From Isoetes taiwanensis (lineage: Eukaryota > Streptophyta > Lycopodiopsida > Isoetales > Isoetaceae): a stretch of DNA of 64,000 nucleotides. The DNA is taken from the NCBI GenBank assembly GCA_021234155.1, contig JAJEKV010000090.1, positions 2,720,479 through 2,784,478 on the forward strand, in the 5' to 3' direction. Both the position numbers and the translations under genes were made by a program. Shown here piece after piece: positions 44,342-56,340 of the stretch (positions within the stretch are counted from its first letter, which is position 1; the number at the start of each line of letters is the position of its first letter). Under the pieces are notes generated by a model that did no database searches, had not been told where the DNA came from, and saw only the letters and a program-made list of their open reading frames with translations.

Positions 44342-44490
44342 TTCAAGCCTAGCCTATCCACGTGTCTTAAAACTTGACATAGACATTCAATGGGTCGTTA
44401 GATCTTCATCTAACAAAAGGAACGATTGAGAAAAATAAGCGGGGAATGCCTGTTCCGAACGTCGCGCACTGAGCCTAACACGGAGCATCT
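44342..44490 (+). repeat. Direct repeat right of the GRAS pseudogene (copy 2)
   Basis: Matches 42292-42470: TATCTTCAAGC.TAGCCTATCC, ACGTGTCTTAAAA, TGAGAAAAATAA, GAATGCCTGTTC, GTCGCGCACTGAGC. The 2.05-kb spacing suggests a tandem segmental duplication in which the second copy lost its GRAS body. Confidence 0.6.
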
Positions 44491-44575
44491 TCATCTTCTT
44501 GAAGAATCTCTTGATTCCTGGTCCCTTGCACTTGTACTTGTCCTTGCCTTCATCTTCCTATTTTGCCCATCATTT

Positions 44576-45580
44576 TTTTTTTGACGGACTGTGTCATCAA
44601 TATATTAAAAGAATGATAATGTTACAAAGCAAGTGAGGAGGAAGGAGAACTGCCCCAAAGAGACAGCGATACCTCGACACTCCACAACAAACTCACGAAA
44701 AAAGCGCAACTCTTGGCTGTACAAACCGACCATCACCATCTACAACACCCAAGAAGTCCCGCCAAATGGCAAACTTCCGCTCTACTAATCCGGGAACACG
44801 GAAAGTTTTGAAATAGCTTGAACACGAGTTGAGGAATCGAGAGAATTTTGCGCAGTACTTTGAATCCCACGAAAGATCCACAACCGCCGCTTCCAAATCA
44901 GCCACACCAACCAAGCCACATACGGATGCAAGGCTTGCCGCCGCAAGAGCCGCCAAGCACCGAGGATACACATGAAGTAGCAAGCTGGCGGCTGGTCAAT
45001 CTCACTGAAAGCAGAGCCCTAACCCAATCCCGAGGTGACTGCAAGTGAGGGGCATAAAACTAGACAATGCTCCGCAGTCTCACGATGAAGGCCACAACAA
45101 AGGCGAGAGGGCTCACACCCGCCTAAACCGGCTCACAAAGGCATTCACCACGATACTGTGGTGCACCACCCGCCACGAAGCACCCTAACCTTCGGTGGGG
45201 AAGTGAGCTCCATGTCCACGCCCAAACCCGATGTCGCCATCGAGAACAGGAAAGCTGCGAGAGACCACTTGCACGAAAGGCGGTGTGTCATGAGTAGCCG
45301 GCACACCAAGTAACAAGACCGCACAAAACAAGAAGACACAACATCGGATGAACCTTCCAAACTGCACCACCACATCATCACGAGGGACTATAGGTATGTG
45401 TAGCGGAATACTCCCGCCACTTGTTCCCGTGATAGCCCGGTCCGCGCCCCTCGGTGGCGAGCTCAAAAGAACTCTCATGAAGCTAGCTGACCACCCCAAT
45501 ACCAATCCTCCAAGGTGAGCACAGCAGCTCGCCTCCAACAGGCCTGCGTCCGAGCATGCACGGTGGCAGCCAAGGGCAAG
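44576..45580 (-). mobile_element. 5'-truncated L1-type LINE, ~1.0 kb, with 17-bp TSD
   Basis: TATTTTGCCCATCATTT occurs at 44559-44575 and 45581-45597. A T run at the left end is the poly(A) tail on the minus strand. The minus-strand reading near 44970-44700 (WLVWLIWKRRLWIFRGIQ, ERKFAIWRDFLGVVDGDG) matches the C-terminal end of the L1 at 47.6 kb (RRRLWIFQGIQ, ETKFCIWRDILHVVNANG), so it is the same family. The RT core is absent. Confidence 0.9.
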
Positions 45581-45597
45581 TATTTTGCCCATCATTT

Positions 45598-46270
45598 GGA
45601 TTTATTTGAGTTTAAATGATGTCCATGTGCCTTATCGTGTTTTCCTTTGCCATCTTTTGGGCCGGGTTCTAAGCATTGAACCATCTATAATAGGATTCAG
45701 ACATTTTTCGTCTGGTTTAAAATTTCTTCCTTTGCGTTGGATTCAATAGCAGAGCCAGTGCTGCAGTTTCGATTGATTATTAATCTGTGGCCATTGCCAT
45801 AGCTAGAACACGTGAGATTCTTGTATGATCCTTGCATTATGCATCACTTAAACGCCCCACTGGATCCGTCATCAAGTTGCCTCCAAAGCATCCTTGCCTT
45901 AGGATCAAGCCCTTTGTCGGTTTCTGGAGCACAAATACGTACTATGCCCATGATCTTATTCATGGCTCAATTCTGCATTTCCTGGTATGTATCTCTTATT
46001 TTATTCTATTCTATTCGATTCTATTCTATTCTATTCTATTCTATTCTATTCTATTCTATTCTCCATGCTTTTGCAGACATATGGGTATGGCATTTTATTT
46101 TATCATTAGGTCTATTGATGGGGTTATTATTAGGATCCTAGTGTTTAAGTTTTTCTGTGTAACATAGTCTCTCTTAAAGCAAGAACTATTTAGATTGGCA
46201 GTATGTATCAAACAAGAGGCACTCTATTATGGTTGACTTGAAGCACGGATACAACAACATTGGTACCAGC
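45598..46270. other. Intergenic with an (ATTCT)n microsatellite
   Basis: No gene is recognised. The pentanucleotide array lies at 46001-46062 (about 12 units, one CTATTCG variant). Confidence 0.5.
46001..46062 (+). repeat. (ATTCT)n microsatellite
   Basis: About 12 units of TTCTA, with a single G variant near 46017. It is the third occurrence of this pentanucleotide in the window. Confidence 0.95.
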
Positions 46271-46617
46271 CAGTGTAGTACTGTACTTCCATGCGTTTTT
46301 TACGTACGATACCTCTTAACATACTTCCAGAGATTTAACGTACCTAAAAAAGTTTCGATACGTTAAAAGTTCAAAGGTACGGTACGTACGTACCTTTAAA
46401 AAACGTATGATATCTTAAAAGAACTTAAAAAAACTTAAAAAACCTTTAAAAAAAATGTAAAAAAAACCTTTAAAAAATGCATGGTACCTAAAAAAAAACG
46501 TAACGTACTTCAGAAAAAAAAATCGCAGAACGCATAAATACATTCCGTACGTATTGTACGTCCTATCCGATACAGTAAATACCCAGAAGGTACCATGCGC
46601 GTACGTAACCTACACTG
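46271..46617. mobile_element. 347-bp hAT-type MITE
   Basis: The termini CAGTGTAG...CTACACTG are inverted. The 8-bp direct repeat GTACCAGC lies at 46263-46270 and 46618-46625. A CAGTG-type terminus with an 8-bp duplication is the hAT signature. The interior is unusual, rich in GTACGTACGTACC and in CTTTAAAAAA-type runs. No transposase. Confidence 0.9.
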
Positions 46618-46625
46618 GTACCAGC

Positions 46626-47599
46626 ATATATCATATTTATGTATAAGAATGCAAATTGATATACTACCTCTAAGCTCTAAGTGCCTACATTAGAAGAGGA
46701 TAAATAGAGTCTAAAAGATGGTGAACATCGTCATCTAGACATTTTCAAGTTTTGCATTGTAGAGTTACCATTTCCTGCTTTGTAACATTCAATGCTTCAC
46801 TTCCGAAGATAGCACATCATCAGCTTGAAGATGGCATGCCAAAATACATAGAAGTCAAGAAAATCATGTATGTTTGTGGCCTTTATGATCATGCACCATA
46901 GTTCCCTCACACTTCTAGTATGATTACTATGAGCCATTGGCACTTTTGAAGTGTCAACCTCATAATCTGTGATGGCTTACAGATATAGCACATGGTAAAA
47001 TTCATTGGCAACCCATCCACGTAGTTTCTTCTACAAGAATTTTTGGATTTATCCTTAACTTGGCAAGACGGAGGTAGTCATAGCTTTCCTTTTCTTTTTC
47101 TTTTTATAACAGACTTTGCTCCTTTGGTTCTAACCCAGTTGGCTGACACAAGCAATTTCTTGAACTCCCCTGAACAAGGTTTACTCTTTAGGACCAGATT
47201 TTCATGGAATCAGATTAAAAAGGATTCTTATGTTCTCATGTTCATAGGAGCTTGGTTAGCTTATTTACTATATCAGTGAAGTGTTACACAACCACCCAAG
47301 CTATATCAGTGGAGCTTTACACAACCACCCCAGTCTGACACATATGTTATAGAATGTTCTTAGTTTGTGTTGTGAAGTGTATTTGTTTGGTTGTGGCTTG
47401 CTCAACGTTTGTAGATACACCAAAATCTTAGCTAACGCAGGAACGAATGCTTTTAATCTAATTCTTAAGAGCCTTGCCTATAGATTGTACCATCAGGGTG
47501 GAGATTTAAAATCAATTATCTCGCTAATTTAAGAACAAAGATTAGCCATTAGTTTTAAGATAGTTCTTGAGAGTTGTCCTCCAAAAAACATTTCCATCA
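46626..47599. other. Intergenic, no gene recognised
   Basis: AT-rich without a coding signal. Contains a small tandem repeat around 47275-47330 (GTGRAGTGTTACACAACCACCC and GTGGAGCTTTACACAACCACCC, about 38 bp apart). Confidence 0.4.
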
Positions 47600-50337
47600 A
47601 TATCACAATAACAAGCTTTATGGAATGTCTCGATCAGGATGGTAAGCATGGGCTATCAACAAGCTCTGCGAAAATCAATATTGGTAGTAGAATCAACAAA
47701 AGCTCGGGTGAAGTCTGGACTTACTTAGCTGAAACAAGGAGACACGAGCTCTTCGGTTTTCTTTAGGGTAGCAAGGCAGCGTCAATATGCAGCATCAATG
47801 GCAGCCCTTACTTTTCAGATGGTCGTAAACTGGAGGATCCTGCTGATCTCCAGAGGTATGTGCACGGCCATTTTTCAATATTCTTTGCTAAGCAGTCGTT
47901 TCCATACGAGCAAGAAATGCAGGATCTGGTTTTGGCAGCTATTAAGCCATCTATCTTGCACCATCAGCGTGATAGTTTAGAATAGGAACTCTCCAAGGAA
48001 GATTTAGAATGTGCATGTTTGTGCATGGCTAAGGATAAGTGGATGGTGTGCCTATTTCTTTGCTCTCATCTGTGTATAAGATTATTGCAAAAGCTTTGGC
48101 AGAAAAGCTTAAACTGGTTCTAGCATCCTCTATTAACAAGGTTCAGTGCGGGTTCATCCCAGGAAGAAACATCTTAACTAACAATGTTGCAGCTTATGAG
48201 GGCTTGTATTGGGCTAGGAAAACAGGTCAGAGTTGTTTATCTTAAGCTCGATTTTGCGAAGGCATATGACAGTGTGCGCTGGGAGTTTTTGTCTAGTATG
48301 CTTTTGGCTTTGGGTTGTGGTCCACGTTTTACAGAAACAGTTATGAAGCTTCACACGTCAGTCGTGTGCCAGGAGAAGCCCTTCCCATTCTTTTCGATGG
48401 AAAGAGGAGTTCGTCAGGGCTGCCCTCTGGCCCCATTTTTGTTTACCATTGGCGGAGGCATTATCACAATTGCTCTTGACTGCAGTAGATGAGGGAGTGG
48501 AAGATGGCCTTCAGATGCAAAATGGCAGTCAGCAGATTTGTAATCAGTTTGCAGATGACACTTTCCTCTTTGTGGCAGCAGAAGAAAGCAATTTGCATAA
48601 TGTTAAGGGTTTGCTGGATAGATTTTCCTTGGCTTCTGGTTGCAGAAAGTGTTCGGCTCTGTGGGGTTCGGAGACGCCGCCTCCACCTTGTTTGTTTCTC
48701 TTCCCTTGGAAGGTACTTCCAGTGAATGCATGTACCAGACTTCTGGGCATTCCTTTTGGGGGTGATATCTCTATGGGCGGTGTCTGGGATGAGATTTTGC
48801 AGGGACTACAGAAGCATCTGAATTGGTGGAAGGGTAGTAAGTTGTCGATGGCAGGCATGATTACTGTAGCTAAGTCAGTGCTTTGTAGCATCCACATATA
48901 CACAACGTCCGTTATGTTAGATCCAGAATGCAAGGTTCAAGAATTGGATAGAATCGTCCGAAACTTTGTTTAGGGAGGGGATGCAGAAGGAGCAGTGGTT
49001 AAAGTAGCCTGGTGGAAGTGCCTCCGCCCTCGAGAGGATGGGGGTTTGGCAATCCTAGATTTGGCTTTGCATTCTAAGGTGTTGTCTCCAAGTTTGTTTG
49101 GAGTATTCTCCATGAAGAGGTGTTCTCTCCAGGTGCAGCATTGCTTTTACAGTCCCTCGAGAATTGTATGGCTTTTCACAATCGTTCCCACGCACGTCAC
49201 CTTTTCTCAAGGGTGTACTGGGGGCCTGGAAGCATGTGCGAGTGCTTTTCCAGGTAGACTGTGCATCAGTATTTCATCACACTTCTCCTTTTCTGTGGGT
49301 TTCTCTGCCTCCAACATACTTGCCTTTGGCTGCCAGCTTGCACGCTCGGACGCATGCCCATTGGACTCGGGCTGCAGTCTCCACCTTAGAGCATTGGTAT
49401 TGGCATGGCCAACTGGCTCCTTGGGAGTTTTTTCAGGCCTGCTTTCGGCTTAAGAGCAGTGATCGGGCTATCTGGTAGCAAGTGGCCTCCTGTATTCCAC
49501 TGCATATTCTTGTTCTCCTCTGAGAAAGGGTGGCTTTCAGATTTGGAAGGTTCATTCGGGGGTCGATGAGTCATGTTTTGTTTGTTCTTGTTACCGGACG
49601 TTGGTTATTCATGATACTTTACCTCCTTCTGACGAGTGGACACTGAAGCTTCAGGGTTCCTGTTGGCGCTCCGTCTGGACATGGACTTGGAACTCTCTCC
49701 CCCTACCAAAGGTTAGGGTTCTCTTGTGGCAAGTGGTGCACCGCAGCATTAGGGTAAATGTTCTTGTGCATATATTTAAGCCGGCTATGAGTTTTCTTTG
49801 CCCTTGATGTGGCTCTCATCGAGAGTCCATTGAGCATTGTCTAGTCTTGTGCCCACATTTGCAAGCTGCATGGGGGTCAGAGCATTGTTCCGGATGTGTA
49901 GCCAGAAGATACTTCTTCATATGTTTCCAGCTTCATGGTCCTCTCCTAAGAAGCAGGCTTTCCATCTGTGTAAGGCATGGTTGGTTTGGTTGATTTGGAA
50001 ATGAAACGACGTCGTTTATGGATTTTTCAAGGGATTCAGCAACCTTCAGCCTCTCTAGTTCCACGACTCAGACATAAGCTATTCCAGAGTTTTCTTGTGT
50101 TTACTGGCCTAGAGGAGACAAAGTTTTGCATCTGGCGAGATATTTTGCACGTTGTAAATGCGAATGGGGAGTTTGTACAGTGATTACCAGAGGTGATTGG
50201 AAGTTTACGCACTAGTTTTTTAGTATGGAGTGCTGAGGTGTCTTTGTCCCTTCGAGGCATTCTTTTTCCTCATTACTCGTCTTGTATCATTGCCATTCTT
50301 TTAATATAAGTGTCTCAGTTCTTCAAAAAAAAAAAAA
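47600..50337 (+). mobile_element. L1-type LINE, RT to poly(A), most complete copy
   Basis: Plus strand: LKQGDTSSSVFFRVARQRQY (about 47730), then SDGRKLEDPADLQRYVHGHF. An internal deletion near 48030 joins CMAKDKW to PISLLSSVYKIIAKALAEKL. Next come QCGFIPGRNILTNN, KLDFAKAYDSVRWEFL, the RT motif RGVRQGCPLAPFLF and NQFADDTFLFV (the FADD catalytic box, about 48553). After that come KLSMAGMITVAKSVLCS, zf-RVT-like PCCGSHRESIEHCLVLC (through an in-frame stop near 49805) and RRRLWIFQGIQ. The poly(A) starts at 50321. Several frameshifts and stops mean it is not active. The 5' end, with endonuclease, is missing or unrecognisable. The target duplication was not resolved. Confidence 0.9.
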
Positions 50338-50632
50338 AAAAACAAAACAAAACAAAAGCATCACCAGAGTGTCACTTAAGATGATCTTTTGGATCCTATT
50401 GTTGTAAGTTTCCATTTACTCAAGTTTTACCTATTGTTGTGCACACCTATTTTTTAGTGAGTTAGTTTATTCTCTGCAACAAATCAGGCTATTATTATCA
50501 CACATTAATGCATGGTTAACATATGCCTGGTTCATTAGAATGTGTATCATTTTTCAACATCAGAGCAATTCATCATGCCATAAGATTCAATGTTGTCATC
50601 CATTTGTCACCAATTTTATTAATTCATCTAGT
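50338..50632. other. Spacer between L1 and LTR fragment
   Basis: A short CAAAA repeat follows the poly(A), then non-coding AT-rich DNA. Confidence 0.4.
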
Positions 50633-50794
50633 TGTGAGAGTTAAGTTCATATTATAATATGGTTTGCATGGTTTACAGTGAAGAGTTAAGGAAAACTATC
50701 ATATAATGGAGGTCAGAGACTTATCACAGAATATTATCTAGACAGCTAAAGTTCAAGATAATTTTACAGATTGTTAAAGATGTATATGGTGTGA
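50633..50794 (+). mobile_element. LTR fragment of the Copia-2 family, 162 bp
   Basis: Reads TGTGAGAGTTAAGTTCATAT and continues about 96% identical to the reverse complement of 59791-59952, the start of the Copia-2 3' LTR. Identity ends sharply after GGTGTGA. It is in the opposite orientation to Copia-2. Confidence 0.85.
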
Positions 50795-51342
50795 CTGGTG
50801 AATTTCAAACACAATGATACTAGCAGATAATCTATTCAAAGATTAAATTGAATAGAAACAAGCAATGAACTCTAGCAAATTTCTCCCTTTAGTTTATCTT
50901 CACAACTTAGACAATTGTTTATCAAACCTTATAATAGCTACAGTATATTGACCAAGTTATTGTAGCTTGGTTGACCTGCACCCGACAGCCCAAGCTTTAG
51001 GTTGGATCATCCATCCAGCACCTGCATTCCACTTCAATATGGCCGATAATCAATTCAATACTTCTTGTTTATGTTATAGCCCCGGATTCGGCCGCCAAAG
51101 GCGGACCGAGCGAGCTGAGCTTATCCTGTAAAACTCAAACAGGAAGGTTTGAACAAGGTTTTTCCCTTCGACCCATATTAGGTGTCCATTTACCATAAAT
51201 ATATGCATCTTCATCGAACCTATGGTTTAATGGTCTAAAGGCACCTTAGAACTAAATCACCATCACTTGCATTAGGTTAAGAAAATCTCAACCTCATGAC
51301 AATGTCTTCAATCTCAATCAAACAATTATAACATGAATTATT
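50795..51342 (-). mobile_element. Putative 3' LTR and flank of Copia-1
   Basis: On the minus strand the LTR would begin TGTTAGAATAATTCATG at 51348, right after the polypurine tract AAGGGGGAA (51357-51349). The other LTR is absent from the window, so its far end cannot be set. The leftmost part may be ordinary flank. Confidence 0.45.
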
Positions 51343-54300
51343 CTAACATTCCCCCTTCATGTTATAATCTAGACATCTGATTAAACACTTCAGCTCTGTA
51401 AACCTTTTCTCTAGCAGTGCCTTAGTGAGCAGATCTGCTAACTGTTTCAAAGTGTTCACATATGTCAACTTTACTATGTTTTTCCCAACTATTTCCCTGA
51501 TAAAATGCAGCTCCAAATCGATGTGTTTTGACCTCTCATGAAACACAGGATCCTTTGTCATTGCTACACAACTTGTATTGTCACAGTATAACTTTGTTGC
51601 CTTGTCTTGATTGTGACCAAGTTCAATCAAGAGTCTTCTTTTCCATATGACTTTGTGGCTAATACTGCTGAAGCATATTCAGCTTCAGCACTAGACATTG
51701 CAGTGACATTCTGCTTTTTGCACTTCCAACTAACTGGAGCTCCCCCTAAAAATGTTAAATAGCCTGAGGTAGATTTTCTGCTATCTAGATCTCCTCCCCA
51801 GTCAGCATCACAGTATGCCAATAATTGTATATTTTCAGAACAGTAACTAATGCCATGATTCATGGTGCCCTTCAGATACCTTAAGACCCGTTTTGCAGCT
51901 ACCCAATGCTCCCTCCCTGGATCATTATTGTATCTACTTAACATATTTACCACATAAGCTATATCAGGTCTAGTGCAGTTAGCCACATAAGATAGGCAAC
52001 CAACTAATGACATATATGGTACATTGATCATTTCTTCTCGTTCTGCATCAGTCTTGGGACACATTTTGGCAGATATCTTACATCCTGGAACTATAGGAGT
52101 TTTGCAAGTATTACAATCATTCAAGCATCCCTTCAATCTGACCTTTCTGAGTCAAATTTAATATCTTATTAGCCCTGTCTCTGTGTACTTCAATTCCCAG
52201 GAATTTCTTTAGCTCACCAAGATCAGATATCTTAAACTTGCTTTTCAAAATGCTCTTGCAATGATCCAAAATATTTATGCCATTTGATACCATTATGTTA
52301 TCATCTACATAAAGTGCTATTATGCACCATTCAGCTCCTCTATGAAATTTATACAAATTTCCATCATTCTGCAATTTAGCAAAGCCCTGCTCTTTGAGGA
52401 AAGAATCAATGCACTTATACCACTCTCTTGGGGACTGCTTAAGACCATAAACTGCCTTATTTAGTTTCCATACTTTCCCTGCTCTTTCTTCAAAACCTGG
52501 TGGTAATCTCATGTAAATTTCCTCTTCCAACCTTGCATTTAGAAATGCTGTATTTACGTCCATATGGTGGACTTCTAAATCTGCTGCATTTGCAATTGAT
52601 AACACCATCCTTATGCTATTCATTTTAACAAGTGGAGAAAAAGTCTCCTCATAGTCTTGACCATACCTGAGCTACCAAACGTGCCTTAAATTTAGGAGTT
52701 ACCCTATCTGCTTCTGTCTTTATCTTGAAAATCCACTTGTTACCAACAATATTTTTCCCACTTGGCATATCCACCAGTTCATAAGTATTTGTTCTAGTAA
52801 AGGATTGCATTTCAGCTTGCGTAGCTTTTAACCATTCTTTACAGTTAGGAGAATTCGTTGCTTCATCATAAGACTTAGGTACCGAGATATCCAAATGCAT
52901 CAAAATTTCAAAGAGACTGAGTACCTCACTTTCATTTTCTCTGTGTCTTTTGCTCCTGCCCATGTTATCTCGTCCTAATGACTCAGAACTGGCTGCACCT
53001 TCTCGAAGTATTTCTGCCTCAGTTCTTCTCCTTCGTCTCAACATTTCTCCTTGGTTCACTTCTTGTTGCTCAGGTGCTTCAGTCTGCACACTTTAAGTAT
53101 CAGCATCATTAGGTTCAGTTAACAATTGTTTGACATTTACTTCATCATCATCATCAGTGTCCACTGTACTAGTAGGTTCGGCTTGTGCATTCCCAAGATT
53201 TTCACTTCTTTCCTCTTTGCTATCAGCTGCAGGGTCTTGGCTGTTAATCTTAGGCAACACTTTATAAAATTGTTCTTCATCAAACAATACATCCCTGCGT
53301 ATTATAATCTTTCTCCTGCTTGGATCATACAAGCTATATGCCTTAGATTGTTGATCATATCCCACTAAGTAAGTTATATAAGCCTTGTCATCCAGTTTCT
53401 TTCTCAACTCATCAGGTACATGGGCAAATGCCAAGCATCCATAGGCTTTAAGCCTTTCATATTCAGGTAACTTCTCTGACCATAATGCTTCAGGGATTTT
53501 CCCTTTAGTACTTATAGATGGCAATAAATTCTGGACATATATGCTGTCTTAACAGCCTCTTCCCAAAGGAAATTAGGCAAGCCTGAATATTTGAGCATGC
53601 TTCTAACTGCATTAAGGATTGTCCTATTCTTTCTTTCAGCAATTCCATTTTGCTGAGGGGAAAATCTACAAGTCAGCTGCCTTTTAATGCCATGTTTGTT
53701 ACAATAAAGCTTAAATTCATTTGACATGAACTCACCTCCTCTATCCGAACGTAAACACTTGATTTTTCTTCCAGTTTCCAGCTGAACTTCATTTGCAAAA
53801 TTTTTGAAAGCTTCAAGTGTTAAATCCTTTGTTCTCAAGCAATAAACTTTAGTGATCCTGCTAAAGTCATCAATGAAGGTCATGAAATATCTTTTTCCTG
53901 ACAAACTGGTTACATTTAAAGGTCCACATAAGTCTGTATGAATCAGATCTAGCTTGTGCTTTGCTCTTTTTAATGATTTTTTAAATGGGAGTTTTGCATG
54001 CTTTCCCAAGATACATCCAACACATTTAAAATCCCTGTCATTTTCTGCACTGCCCTTTATCAATCCCTTTTTTATCATAAGCTTCACTGTATTAGAATTC
54101 ACATGGGACATCCTTTCATGCCATGTTTTAACATTGGGACATGTTATCAGATTTATTTCAGGAGCTACACAATGATCAACATTTAAACCAAACAAGTTGC
54201 CAACCCTTTTGCCAATGAACTTTAATTTATTGCTGAGAAAAACTTTACAATATAATCTCTCAAAAAGGACCTTATAGCCAAGGTCTACTAGTTGACACAC

Positions 54301-54885
54301 AGAAATCAAATTCCTAACTAGGCCTGGCACACAGAGCACATTTTCTAGCTTGACTGCTTTCCCATCAAGATCGAACAGTTCCAGCATTCCAGAATCCTTG
54401 ACTTCTTGCAAATCTCCATTGCCTAATTGTACATGTGCTCCTTGTAATTTTTTGCAATTCTTGAGTGAATGAGAAGACGAGGTCACTGTCCTCTCAGCTC
54501 CTGAATCTATAATCATCATGTTATGATTATTTTTGTCATGCATTAAATGATATAACTCAGCACTTCTTACCTCATCATCTTCATTGTGTTCGTCCTCATC
54601 TCCATGAGCTTCCTGTGCCAGGTTTAATGTTGGATTATCCTTTGTACCCTCTTTGCCTTTATATGCAGTTGCCCCCTTGTTTCCTCTGCCCCTGCCCTTT
54701 CCCTTGAAGTTCTGCCCCCTTGGGCTTGAGCAATTTGAAGCAAAGTGTCCCTTGCCTTCACAATTATAGCAGACTATTTTCCTCCCTGCCTTCTTATGAT
54801 AGTTAGCTTTCAAATGGCCATATTTGTTACAATTGTAACATGGACCAATTCTCTCCTTGCTTGCAACATCATTTCCCCTTTCTGT
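51343..54885 (-). mobile_element. Ty1/Copia retrotransposon 1, gag-pol, 5'-truncated and frameshifted
   Basis: Order on the minus strand is Copia type. Two zinc knuckles (CYNCNKYGHLK, CYNCEGKGHFASNC) lie at about 54840-54730. The protease has MIIDSGAERTVTSS. GAG-pre-integrase has HERMSHVN and CVGCILGKHAKLPF. The integrase has HTDLCGPL, DDFSR, SDRGGEF and PQQNGIAERKNRT. A frameshift lies near 53520. The RT has NKWIFKIK, HHMDVNTAFLNA, VYGLKQSPREWY and the catalytic YVDD (about 52310). The RNase H has YCDADWGGDLDSRKSTSGY, SSAEAEY and HIDLELHFIRE. The stop at 51343-51345 lies inside the LTR start. At least four frame breaks. The first part of gag and the 5' LTR are missing: 5' of the knuckles the sequence becomes LINE (see 54886). 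Confidence 0.95.
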
Positions 54886-56340
54886 TCCCACACAAATTCA
54901 AAAATTGCCTACCCGTTTTGGTCACGATCTTGTCCATGGACCAGTGTTGTCACGTACTTAGTGTACAGTACGTCTTCCAAGGTACTGTACCTTTTATGTA
55001 CTTTAGAGTTTTTTAGTACGTTATGTACGTTTGCCATGTGCTGTTCTGTTTTATGTATAGTACGTACAGTACGTCACGTATGGGAAAAATATAAAGTTCT
55101 TTATGTAAATTTTGCAAATTTACACTTGAGGTTAGACGTTTTTGAGGATTTTCTATAAGATCTGAACTATAGGGAGTTGGTTAAGAGATCTGGCTGGTCA
55201 AATAAGAACCCACAGTAAGAAGTTCATGTAAATGGATTGAAATTAGTACTAAAGCAAAGAAATATAAGCACAAAATTTTTACCTGCTCTTTGTCGAACAC
55301 TACAAGAGCTAGAAACATACAATTAGTTAGCCTTGAAATTGACATTAGACATTAGGGAGGCATAAAATTGTCTTGAGGATATGATTTAAACTCATAAAAA
55401 AAACTTTTTTTTTTAACCCTACACTTTAGAGGTACAAGACGTACTATACACTACCCAAAGTACTATAAGTACAAAATCGTAGTGTACGGGTACTGAAACA
55501 ACACTGCCATGGACTCTCTTTTTCTGCCCCAAACTTGCTGCTCCTTATCGTTCATGGATTCCAGCCAAAGCGGGTCTTTATCTCCTGTGAAGGTTAGTGC
55601 CTGTGACTTCCCTGTTCTTGCATTAAAGTTCCCTGTTAATATCACACTTCCCTTTACTTGATATTTCATAATATCCTGTTCTAAAGCAAAAAAGACATCT
55701 TCACCACAAGCCTCCGTCTCAACATATGTTTGCTTATGTCTGGGCGCAAAGTAGCAGACAACCATATAGTACATTTTGTGACAGCCTTTTATTGCTAACT
55801 ATACATATTGACAATTAATGTCTTTTCTCACTCCTTGGATTAAATCTCTAAACCGTGGTCTTACAAAACAAGCAACACTGCCATTGCCAACATCCTTATC
55901 TCTGAACTTTTTATTTTTAACTAAAAATATCAATTCAAAGCCTAGAATTTCAGGTAGATCATGTTCCTTAGTCTCTACAAAACAAATTACATCAGTGCGA
56001 TCTAAAATTTCCTGCATACTTAACACCTTGTCCATAGTCAATCTGTTGATGTTCTAGATTGCTATTCTAAGGTCTCCCGCAAATACATATTCAATGATCG
56101 CCTTGCCTTTATTCCACTTCACCTTCAAGTTATTTGTCTTGGCTTCTTTGAATTTTGCTATTTCCTGTTTCTTCTCCCGCAATTGCTTATTGGTAAGGTC
56201 ATCATTCACCCAAATGAATCTGCCTTTCAACGTATGCCTTTGTTTAAGCAGATGAAAACGATCCTCTCTATTTGCAAATTTAACCAGAATATGTCTTGTT
56301 CCCTGTTCCTTCTTCCCAATCTTTAAGGCATCTGCCATGT
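54886..56340 (-). mobile_element. LINE fragment: ORF1 end and endonuclease, interrupted by a hAT MITE
   Basis: Minus strand: 56338-56054 reads TRHILVKFANREDRFHLLKQ, then LKGRFIWVNDDLTNKQLREK, the C-terminal part of a LINE ORF1p. 56041-55799 reads VICFVETKEHD and NGSVACFVRPRF, and 55774-55515 reads SVILTGNFNARTG, all endonuclease/exonuclease/phosphatase-type motifs of non-LTR elements (GDFNAR box as GNFNAR). The reading continues across the hAT insertion as ESM|DKIVTKTGRQFLNLCGN (54941-54895) and then joins Copia-1 gag at about 54885. Frameshifts near 55790 and 56050. Confidence 0.8.
54942..55506. mobile_element. 565-bp hAT-type MITE in the LINE endonuclease
   Basis: The termini CAGTGTTGT...CAACACTG are inverted. 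The 8-bp direct repeat CCATGGAC lies at 54934-54941 and 55507-55514. Inside, GTACGT/TACGTAC motifs cluster near both ends, as in the 46.3-kb element, so the two are probably relatives of different length. No transposase. Confidence 0.9.

Noticed and set aside
45185-45595. 136-codon minus ORF near the L1 at 44.6 kb
   Set aside because: It lies within the L1 and has no independent domain. It is taken as decayed L1 reading in a wrong frame.
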